NCBI GenBank assembly: GCA_964461715.1
Contig: CAYWVR010000035.1
Span: 1 to 33,495, forward strand
DNA: 33,495 nucleotides
From: CAYWVR01 sp964461715
Lineage (GTDB): Bacteria > Planctomycetota > Phycisphaerae > FEN-1346
Direction of reading: 5' to 3'
The notes under the pieces were generated by a model. That model did no database searches, was not told the origin of the DNA, and worked only from the letters and a program-made list of their open reading frames with translations. How positions within the stretch are numbered: position 1 is the first letter of the stretch; each line of letters opens with the position of its first letter. This document shows, in pieces, positions 1-6,195 of this stretch. The translations under genes were made by a program, and so were the position numbers.

Positions 1-117
1 CCGCTTGGGGCGTCATCCCGGGCCGGAAACGGTCCGATATGCCGTCCGCCGAGCATGGAAAACGGTTGCCGATGCCCCGACCCGTGATATGCGTGCACAA
101 GAGGTCGATCCACGTGC

Positions 118-312
118 AAGAGCGACCGGCTGGATGGCGTGCCATTGGCCGAGTATTCGGCGGCGCGTCTGCTGCGGCCGGTGGCGATCCCCACCGAGCA
201 GCAGGAGGCCGACCGCCAGGTGCTGCGGCTGCGGGACCAGGTGATGCGCAAGGTGCGTCGCGTCAAGCAGCAGATCAAGAGCCTCCTGCTGCAGCGCGGC
301 ATCCCAGGGCCA
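118..312 (+). pseudogene. IS110-family transposase remnant
   Basis: A reading frame without its own start encodes KSDRLDGVPLAEY, then ARLLRPVAIPTEQQEADR, then a basic stretch VRRVKQQIKSLLLQRGIP. This order matches the part of IS110-type (DEDD) transposases around the conserved K-[ST]-D-R-x-D-A motif and the following linker helix that ends in LLxxxGI. Upstream the frame is broken by a stop near 92, and after residue GIPGP the homology is lost, so only about 65 codons survive. The usual transposase is about 320-400 residues. No terminal inverted repeats can be seen, which is normal for IS110. The rest of 1-561 holds no gene I can support, apart from a short open end in another frame (stop at 425-427, reading ELEYAELRRALEAGGVYFES) that I do not recognise. 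Confidence 0.6.
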
Positions 313-548
313 AGGGGCCGGCACCGCCGCCGCCCTCTGCGCGGCGAAGGGGAAGGGGACGCGGGAGCTCGAATATGCCGAGCTGCGGCGGGCGCTCGAA
401 GCGGGGGGCGTGTACTTCGAGAGTTGAAGCCCTTCTGGTGGCACGGACAGCCCATCTGCCCATGCGCATGCCTGGCAGGCCGCCAAAATAGGCGCGGTGG
501 GGAGGACGGTCGGCCGGGTGAGGGCTATCGCAAGGACCGAGGGGCCGC

Positions 549-554
549 TAGAAT
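549..554 (+). promoter_or_regulatory. -10 box of comF, possible leaderless start
   Basis: TAGAAT (5 of 6 matches to TATAAT) ends 7 nt before the comF ATG, and no Shine-Dalgarno sequence lies between them. Transcription from this box would begin at or next to the start codon. The -35 region (around 526-531, TATCGC) is poor. Confidence 0.35.
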
Positions 555-561
555 CGGGGGC

Positions 562-1311
562 ATGATCGGGCGGGTATGGACGGCGGCGAGGCAGTTGGTG
601 CTCCCGGCCCACTGCGCGGCATGCGAGGGGCCGGCGCCGCCGGAGCGGCGAATTCCCCTCTGCGAGGCCTGTGGCGGGCATCTGGCAGCGATTCTGGCCG
701 CCGAATATTGTCCCCGGTGCGGACGCGGGGCCGGGCCGTATGTCGCCGACGAGACCGGGTGCGACCAGTGCCGCGCGCGGCGGCCGGCGTACGACGGAGC
801 GGTCCGGGCGGGGGCGTATCGGGGGCCGCTGGCGCGGCTGGTGCTCGCGTATAAGTACGGTCGGCAAAGGGAGTTAGGGCCCGTGCTGGGACGGCTTCTG
901 GCCGAGCGGGCGACTCTGGCCGGGTGGGCCGAGGCGCTCGATTTCGTGGTCCCCGTGCCGCTGCATTGGCGGCGGCGGGTGGCCCGCGGGTTCAACCAGG
1001 CGGCAGGTCTTGCGCGGGAGATGGAGGGGCGCTTCCCGCGCGCCAAGGGGGTCGGCAAGCTTCTTCGAGTGCGTCCGACGGCCCATCAGACGCGTTTGCC
1101 GCCCAGCCGGCGTGCGGCGAACGTGCGGGGGGCGTTCGAGGTGCGGGGCGCGGCAGAGATCGAAGGGCGGCGGGTGCTGGTCGTGGACGACGTGATGACG
1201 AGCGGGTCGACGGTGTCGGAATGTGCTCGGACCCTCAAGCGCGGCGGCGCCGCGGCAGTGTACGTAGCCGTGGTGGCGGTGGCGGGCCGGGACGAGCCGG
1301 GGCCGTGGTGA
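562..1311 (+). CDS. comF: ComF family phosphoribosyltransferase-like protein
   Basis: This 249-residue protein has the normal size and layout of the ComF/GntX family. The N-terminal third has paired cysteines typical of the family's zinc ribbon (CAACEG, LCEAC, YCPRCG, CDQCRA). A type I phosphoribosyltransferase fold follows, with the PRPP-loop motif VLVVDDVMTSGST near residues 210-222. The conserved PVPLHWRRRVARGFNQA segment is near residue 135. The family acts in the cytoplasm in natural DNA uptake in competent bacteria, but its biochemical reaction is not settled. ATG at 562 was chosen because the zinc-ribbon region starts soon after it and the open frame further upstream belongs to transposase debris. 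The gene stands alone, and its stop codon touches the remnant of an inverted four-helix-bundle gene. Confidence 0.9.
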   Translation: MIGRVWTAARQLVLPAHCAACEGPAPPERRIPLCEACGGHLAAILAAEYCPRCGRGAGPYVADETGCDQCRARRPAYDGAVRAGAYRGPLARLVLAYKYGRQRELGPVLGRLLAERATLAGWAEALDFVVPVPLHWRRRVARGFNQAAGLAREMEGRFPRAKGVGKLLRVRPTAHQTRLPPSRRAANVRGAFEVRGAAEIEGRRVLVVDDVMTSGSTVSECARTLKRGGAAAVYVAVVAVAGRDEPGPW

Positions 1312-1434
1312 AACGGCCGCGCGATTCAGTTGGTCCACCAGAAAGTAGTAACCTCGCGGGAACTTCTCGGCCAATGAGGCTACTCGGTCGGCCAGGTCTA
1401 CGGACTTCTGATAGACCTGCACGTTCTCGAACAT
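1309..1434 (-). pseudogene. Truncated four-helix-bundle (IVS/S23-type) protein gene
   Basis: Minus-strand codons from ATG at 1434 encode MFENVQVYQKSVDLADRV, followed by LAEKFPRGYYFLVDQLNRAA and VS. This is the typical first third of four-helix-bundle proteins first found in 23S rRNA intervening sequences, which are about 115-125 residues long. Homology stops at codon 42, and that codon is the exact complement of the comF stop codon. The family sequence after RAA-S (usually a SIPANIAEG-like turn) is missing, and the strand continues as antisense of comF. The gene was therefore cut by a rearrangement whose breakpoint lies at the comF stop. The function of intact members is unknown. Confidence 0.7.
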
Positions 1435-1562
1435 GAAGGCCACAGGCGCGCCTCCCGCCGAGCGAAAAACGGCCTGAACAGGTGATCAGGCGAACAGGGG
1501 ACCGCAGGGGAGCCGAGCGCCGATATCGTTTGACCGTCTCGCCTCAGAACGCGGTCGTTGTT

Positions 1563-1586
1563 TCTCCTGCTCTCCTGCTCTCCTGC
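1563..1586. repeat. Three perfect copies of an 8-bp unit (TCTCCTGC)
   Basis: TCTCCTGC is repeated three times head to tail between the four-helix-bundle remnant and the tRNA-Pro gene. It is a simple short tandem repeat in the otherwise non-coding stretch 1435-1589, where I see no gene. Confidence 0.75.
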
Positions 1587-1589
1587 TCT

Positions 1590-1622
1590 ACCAGTTTTCC
1601 CGCCACAGGCGGGAAAACTGGT
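1590..1622 (-). other. 15-bp stem hairpin at the 3' end of tRNA-Pro
   Basis: A perfect inverted repeat (1590-1604 and 1608-1622, loop ACA) lies at the 3' end of tRNA-Pro on the minus strand. Its tRNA-side arm includes the encoded CCA and the discriminator base. There is no run of T after it, so it is not a textbook intrinsic terminator. It may still end the transcript or mark the 3' processing site, or it may be a mobile palindrome that targeted the tRNA end. Confidence 0.6.
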
Positions 1623-1696
1623 CGGGGTGGCGGGATTTGAACCCGCGACTTCGTGCTCCCAAAGCACGCGCGCTAGCCAGACTGCGCCACACCCCG
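1619..1696 (-). tRNA. tRNA-Pro (anticodon TGG) with encoded CCA
   Basis: On the minus strand all four stems fold: acceptor CGGGGTG/CACCCCG, D stem GCGC/GCGC, anticodon stem CGTGC/GCACG around loop TTTGGGA, and T stem GCGGG/CCCGC with loop TTCAAAT. The discriminator is A and CCA is encoded (1619-1621). The mature body is 75 nt. Anticodon TGG reads proline codons. A good promoter lies just upstream (1710-1738), giving a leader of only a few nucleotides. Confidence 0.97.
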
Positions 1697-1709
1697 AAGG
1701 CGGCGCCCC

Positions 1710-1738
1710 TTTATAGCCCCCTGCCGGACCGTTGGCAA
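1710..1738 (-). promoter_or_regulatory. Promoter of tRNA-Pro
   Basis: On the minus strand, TTGCCA (1733-1738) and TATAAA (1710-1715) are separated by exactly 17 bp. The -10 ends 13 bp before the tRNA 5' end, and a GC-rich stretch as in stringent-type promoters follows it. A small palindrome, CAAGAC-C-GTCTTG (1736-1748), overlaps the -35 edge and could be an operator. Confidence 0.7.
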
Positions 1739-1770
1739 GACCGTCTTGTGCCGCGCCGTCGCGTCCCCGC

Positions 1771-1799
1771 TTGACCCGGCGCGGCGAAAGCGGTACCCT
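1771..1799 (+). promoter_or_regulatory. Promoter of the radical SAM gene, likely leaderless
   Basis: TTGACC (1771-1776), 17 bp, TACCCT (1794-1799). The -10 ends 8 nt before the ATG at 1808, and no Shine-Dalgarno sequence is present (TTCCCCGCC), so the transcript would start at or beside the ATG. It is divergent from the tRNA-Pro promoter. Confidence 0.5.
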
Positions 1800-1807
1800 T
1801 CCCCGCC

Positions 1808-3595
1808 ATGACCGACCGCGATGCCTCGCTCTCCCAGACGATCTCGACCGAGTTGCTCCCATTCATCACGAATCCGGCCCAGTACGTGGGCGGGGAGGTG
1901 AATTGCGTCCGTAAGGACTGGGGCGCGGCGAAGGTCCGCGTTTGCCTGGCGTTCCCGGACACCTACGGCATCGGGATGAGCCACCTCGGCTCGGCGATCG
2001 TCTACGACCTGCTGAACCGGCGCGACGACACGCTCTGCGAGCGGACCTTCGCCCCGTGGATCGACGCTCAGGACCGCATGGGGACCGCCGGCATCCCGCT
2101 CTTCGCGTGGGAAAGCCGCCGGCCCGTCCGCGCGTTCGACATCCTCGGCGTCTCGCTCCAGTACGAGATGCTCTATACGAATGTCGCGGCGATGCTCGAC
2201 CTCGCGGGCGTACCGCTGCTCGCAGCCGAGCGGACCGAGGACGACCCGCTGGTCGTCGCGGGCGGCCCGGGGACGGGGAACCCCGAGCCGATAGCGCCGC
2301 TGCTGGACCTGGTTCTCGTCGGCGACGCCGAAGGGGCCCTGCCCCGCTTCATCGACCGTTTCCGCGACGTCCAGGCCGCCGGGGCCTCGCGCGGTGAGAC
2401 GATCCTCGAGCTGGCCCGGGCCTTCGACTTCGTCTACGCGCCGAACCTCTACGAGGCCCGGTGGCACCCGGACGGGACGATGGCCGCCCTGGAGCCCACG
2501 GTCGACGGCCTGCCGGAGCGGATCACGGCGGCCCACGTGGCGGACCTCGAGTCGGCCCCCTTCCCGACGCGGCCCATCGTGCCGGAGGCCGAGACCGTCC
2601 ACGACCGGATCACCATCGAGATCATGCGCGGCTGTCCGCGCCGGTGCCGCTTCTGCGAATCGGGACGGACGAAGGGGCCCGTTCGGCGGCGCACCCCGCA
2701 GACGATCCTCGAGCTGGCCCGGGCTTGCTACGCGGCCACGGGCCACGAGGAGATTTCGCTGACGAGCCTCAGCCCCTCCGACCACCCGGACCTGAAAGCC
2801 ATCCTGACGACGCTCGACGCGGCGTTCGCCCCCTTGGGCGTCAGCCTCAGCCTCCCCAGCCTCCGCACAAACGATCAGCTCGAGCTCGTGCCGCGCCTCC
2901 TGGGCAGCGTCCGCAAGAGCGGCCTGACGATGGTGCCGGAAGCGGCGCGGCCGCGCCTGCGGAAGGTCATCGGGAAGGCGATCGAGGACGAGCACCTGTT
3001 CGCGGGGGCCCGCGAGGCCTGGAGCCGCGGCTGGAACCTCATCAAGCTCTACTTCATGGTCGGGCTTCCCGGCGAGACGGAGGACGACGTGCGCGGCATC
3101 GCGTCGCTGGCGAAGCGTGTCAGCTCGCTTCGGCGCGAGACGAAAGGCGGCCCGGGCCGCGTCAACATCGCCGTCTCGAACTTCGTCCCCAAGCCGCACA
3201 CGCCCTTCCAATTCGTCCCCATGGCGACGGCCGAGACGCTGGAGCGGGCCCGGGAGCTGCTCCGCGGACTCCTGCGGGAGAAGCGGCTCCAGCTCCGCGT
3301 CCACAACCTGGAGCGGAGCCTGCTGGAGGGCGTCCTGGCGCGGGGCGACCGGCGGGTCGCGCCGGCGATCCTCGCCGCCTACCGGGCCGGAGCGCGGTTC
3401 GACGCGTGGGACGAGGCCTTCAACACGGCGGCGTGGCGGGAGGGGTTCCGCGAGGCAAAGGTCGACCCGGCTTTCTATGCCCACCGTCCCCGCGGCCGCG
3501 ACGAGGTCCTTCCCTGGGACCACATCCACGTCGGCCAGGACCGGGCGGCCCTGTGGCAGGAGTACGAGCGGGCAATGGCGGAAGCCAACGCATAG
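1808..3595 (+). CDS. B12-binding-domain radical SAM protein (TIGR03960-like)
   Basis: This is a 595-residue cytoplasmic enzyme. The N-terminal part (about residues 10-200) resembles the cobalamin-binding-like domain of this family, with FPDTYGIGMSHLG, GVSLQYEM and the glycine-rich VVAGGPGTGNPEP. The radical SAM core follows, with the [4Fe-4S] motif RGCPRRCRFCESG (C276, C280, C283), then YFMVGLPGETEDD near residue 418. These match the TIGR03960 group, which is often next to, or fused with, a DUF2344 domain that is absent here. The substrate is not known. Related proteins are often found near tRNA or ribosome maturation genes, and here a tRNA gene is divergent. The gene ends only 4 bp from the stop of the convergent DUF4139-like gene. 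Confidence 0.88.
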   Translation: MTDRDASLSQTISTELLPFITNPAQYVGGEVNCVRKDWGAAKVRVCLAFPDTYGIGMSHLGSAIVYDLLNRRDDTLCERTFAPWIDAQDRMGTAGIPLFAWESRRPVRAFDILGVSLQYEMLYTNVAAMLDLAGVPLLAAERTEDDPLVVAGGPGTGNPEPIAPLLDLVLVGDAEGALPRFIDRFRDVQAAGASRGETILELARAFDFVYAPNLYEARWHPDGTMAALEPTVDGLPERITAAHVADLESAPFPTRPIVPEAETVHDRITIEIMRGCPRRCRFCESGRTKGPVRRRTPQTILELARACYAATGHEEISLTSLSPSDHPDLKAILTTLDAAFAPLGVSLSLPSLRTNDQLELVPRLLGSVRKSGLTMVPEAARPRLRKVIGKAIEDEHLFAGAREAWSRGWNLIKLYFMVGLPGETEDDVRGIASLAKRVSSLRRETKGGPGRVNIAVSNFVPKPHTPFQFVPMATAETLERARELLRGLLREKRLQLRVHNLERSLLEGVLARGDRRVAPAILAAYRAGARFDAWDEAFNTAAWREGFREAKVDPAFYAHRPRGRDEVLPWDHIHVGQDRAALWQEYERAMAEANA

Positions 3596-3599
3596 GCCG

Positions 3600-4955
3600 C
3601 TATTCCACCAGCCTGATTCGGTTTTGCTTCTGATTCCGCCCGAAGCGGAAGAGGCCTTGGCTCGTCCACGTGTGCGTCTTGCCCGCCGCCACGGTCACGG
3701 TGTACTCGACGGTCTGGAAGTCGAAGAGCGTGGGCGAATCTTCGAGCGTGAACTCGACGTCGCCGCCGATGACGTGCCGGATTTCCATCCGGATCGGCTT
3801 CGCCCGGTAGTTGCGGATCTCTTCCTCCCACGTGCGCCGCTCGTTCCAGCCGACGACGGGCGGGATGCGCTGCCGCTCGTCGAAAACGAAGTCCGAGCGG
3901 GTCACGTCCAGGATCACCCGCTCGTAGACAATCGGATCGTCCGTGCCGACGTTCAGCTCGATCTTCTCCTTGATCGGGACGTACTTCGTCGACTGCGTCG
4001 TGTAGTACGCGAGGCCGTCGCGCTCGCCCTCCCGGAAGACGCGGATCATCCCGTCCGGGAGGGGCGAGGAGCCCATCTCGTGCTCCTCGTCGTTCGCGAG
4101 GAGGAAGAAACGCACGGGCCGCTCGCCGTACTGGTGCGGCCGGTAACGATAGAGCACGTCGAAGGGCACCGCGGCGGCCTGGAACGAGACCATCCGCTGC
4201 GACCAGCCGTTCGGGATCGTCTGGGTGCCTTCGACGGTAAAGATGAAATACTCCGACAGTCCCTCCTTGACGACCTCGGGGGCCTTCCTCCCGGCGGTCC
4301 CGCCGCCGCCAATGCGCCAATCGCCCTGGGCCTCGGCTTGGCGAAAACCGTTCTGCCGGGCCCTGCCCTCTTCTAACACTTTACGGTCGCCAAGGGCGAG
4401 GGTCGACCCGCTCGAGCGAAGGTCATCCCGAAGGGGCTCGACGAGGTTCACGACGCCGACGAGCAGCCGGACCCGAGCCTCGTCGTAGTCCTCGCCGGAG
4501 TTGTTGACGACCGTCACGTACCCGTCGAAGACGGCCTCCGTCTCGCCCGCGTCGGTGATCATGACGTAGTCGGCCGCCCACGAGATGCCGCTCGTGAAGT
4601 ACGAGACCTCGACCTTCACCTGCCCTTCGACCTTTGACTCGACGTTCCAGATGAGGACCTCCGGCCGGTCCTGAGGGAACGTGGTGTCGAGTACCTCGAT
4701 CGCCGCCTTCTCCTCGACCGGCCGGAAGAAAACGCTCGTCGGGTCGATCAGCGTCCCGGCCCACGAGAACTGGAGCCGGTTGAGGCCCTTCTTGAACGTC
4801 ACCGACCGCGTCTCTCGCACGAGGGTCAAGTCCTCGGAGTTGTAGATCGTGAGCTGGACCGTCTCGCGCGGCGGGAGGGTGACGAGGTCGACGTTGCGGG
4901 CGACGGCGGGGGCGGCGAGGACGGGGATCAGGGCCAGGACCCAGACGTATCGCAT
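3600..4955 (-). CDS. Secreted DUF4139-like protein
   Basis: This 451-residue protein starts at the ATG at 4955 behind a clear GGAGG (spacing 7). The first about 18 residues form a signal peptide (MRYVWVLALIPVLAAPAVA) with an AxA-type cleavage site, so it is exported to the periplasm or beyond. The mature part is beta-rich: an N-terminal segment with VQLTIYNSEDLTLVRETRSV, then SGISWAADYVM and VVNNSGEDYDEARV. That last pattern (W-x-A-x-Y ... V-x-N-x-(S/T)-G-x-D) is typical of DUF4139/mucoidy-inhibitor-like proteins. The C-terminal part has VPIKEKIELNVG and ends in FGRNQKQNRIRLVE. The function of this domain is unknown. It is the last gene of the minus-strand set of exported proteins, 197 bp after the propeller lipoprotein, a gap that holds a GGCCCGT/ACGGGCC palindrome (5067-5081). 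Confidence 0.7.
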   Translation of the reverse strand: MRYVWVLALIPVLAAPAVARNVDLVTLPPRETVQLTIYNSEDLTLVRETRSVTFKKGLNRLQFSWAGTLIDPTSVFFRPVEEKAAIEVLDTTFPQDRPEVLIWNVESKVEGQVKVEVSYFTSGISWAADYVMITDAGETEAVFDGYVTVVNNSGEDYDEARVRLLVGVVNLVEPLRDDLRSSGSTLALGDRKVLEEGRARQNGFRQAEAQGDWRIGGGGTAGRKAPEVVKEGLSEYFIFTVEGTQTIPNGWSQRMVSFQAAAVPFDVLYRYRPHQYGERPVRFFLLANDEEHEMGSSPLPDGMIRVFREGERDGLAYYTTQSTKYVPIKEKIELNVGTDDPIVYERVILDVTRSDFVFDERQRIPPVVGWNERRTWEEEIRNYRAKPIRMEIRHVIGGDVEFTLEDSPTLFDFQTVEYTVTVAAGKTHTWTSQGLFRFGRNQKQNRIRLVE

Positions 4956-5152
4956 GGCGGCCTCCAAACGGTTCACGGGTAACGCTGAACCTATGGACGC
5001 CGCGCGGAGGCCCGCGGTTCCCTTTTCCCGGCGGCGGTTCGGAAGCGGCGACGCTTGGCGAGGAACGGCCCGTAACGGGCCCGCCCCGCCGCACCATGCC
5101 GCCGGCAGGACGAGCCAGACCGCGCCCCGAAGCCGCACCCCGCGCCGGGAGC

Positions 5153-6082
5153 CTAATCGGGCACCTGCTCGTACTTCGGCTCATGGTGCTCTTCGAGCCG
5201 GTACACCGACAGCGTATCGGCCATGAACATGGGGACATAGAGCAGCCTGCGCCGGCGGTCGAGGCCGATGTCGGCCGGAGTCGTGAGCTCGACCAGCGTC
5301 GAGACCAGGCGGGTGCGCGGGTCGATCATCGCCACCTTGTTGCCGCGGAAGTCCGAGACGAGGATCGTCCCATCGCGGAGGAACTCGATCCCGTCGAGGG
5401 CCGTGAAGTGCTCGGCCAGGCCGAAGGCGATGGGGTCCGACTCGCCCGTCCGGTCCAGTTCGTAGACGTCGTGCAGGTCCCAGCTGACGGCGTGCAGCAC
5501 ACCGCTCGGGCTGAACGTGACGCCGTTGACGCCCTTCGGAGCGGGGACCTCGGCCACGACCGCCTCGTCGACGAGGTGATAAACTCGGGCGCGGCCGGAA
5601 TCGGAGACGAAAAGGTCCTCGCCGTCGGTGGCGACGTCGTTGAGCATCTTGGCCCCCGGCACCTCGATGCGGACGCCGGGCGTCGGCTCGACGACCGAGT
5701 AGCGGACGAGATGATCGACGTCGGCCACGTAAAGGGAGTTGCCGATGACGGCCATGCCCTTGGGCGATCCGAGGGGCCGCTCCCGGGTGCTCTCGCGCCA
5801 GCGTTTGCGGTCGATCTCGCCGCCGATCTTCAGGCGCGAGAGGTATCCCGTCCCGTCGAGGGCCCAGTACCGGGTGTTGCCCTCGCCCTCGCGGGGGGCG
5901 ACGATGTTGGAAACGTACGGCGTGCCGGTCGGATCGTCGATGGCCACGCACTCCGGCACGGCGAACCGCTCCAGCTTCGAGATCAACACGGCGCTGTACC
6001 TCGGCTCGGGCGTCTTCGGGCAGCAACAGCCGGCGGCCACCAGCAGAACCAGCGCGAGGACCAGACAGGCGGTACGGTTCAT
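5153..6082 (-). CDS. Beta-propeller lipoprotein (NHL/SMP-30-like)
   Basis: This 309-residue protein starts at the ATG at 6082 with AAAGGAGA upstream. It opens with a lipoprotein signal sequence and lipobox, LVAAGC, at residues 14-19, so it should be anchored in a membrane. The rest shows repeated four-strand blades with phrases such as SPKGMAVIGNSLYVADVDH, GEDLFVSDSGRARVYHL and DGIEFLRDGTILVSDFRGN. These resemble NHL or SMP-30/gluconolactonase-like six-bladed propellers. No catalytic residues can be assigned with safety. It is downstream of the HzsA-related gene (113 bp) and is likely co-transcribed, so it may bind a partner or substrate of the haem proteins. Confidence 0.75.
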   Translation of the reverse strand: MNRTACLVLALVLLVAAGCCCPKTPEPRYSAVLISKLERFAVPECVAIDDPTGTPYVSNIVAPREGEGNTRYWALDGTGYLSRLKIGGEIDRKRWRESTRERPLGSPKGMAVIGNSLYVADVDHLVRYSVVEPTPGVRIEVPGAKMLNDVATDGEDLFVSDSGRARVYHLVDEAVVAEVPAPKGVNGVTFSPSGVLHAVSWDLHDVYELDRTGESDPIAFGLAEHFTALDGIEFLRDGTILVSDFRGNKVAMIDPRTRLVSTLVELTTPADIGLDRRRRLLYVPMFMADTLSVYRLEEHHEPKYEQVPD

Positions 6083-6195
6083 GGCGTCTCCTTTGGGCGA
6101 GGGGTCGAGTTCACGGCGTGGATGATAGCAACTGGCCCCGGCAAGGGCAAATGCTTGTCGGGCCCGCGCGAACCGGGACGGAAACGGGGACGGGC

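Noticed and set aside
245..427. End of another gene with ELEYAELRRALEAGGVYFES
   Set aside because: No start, no recognisable family, and it overlaps transposase debris; too little to call.
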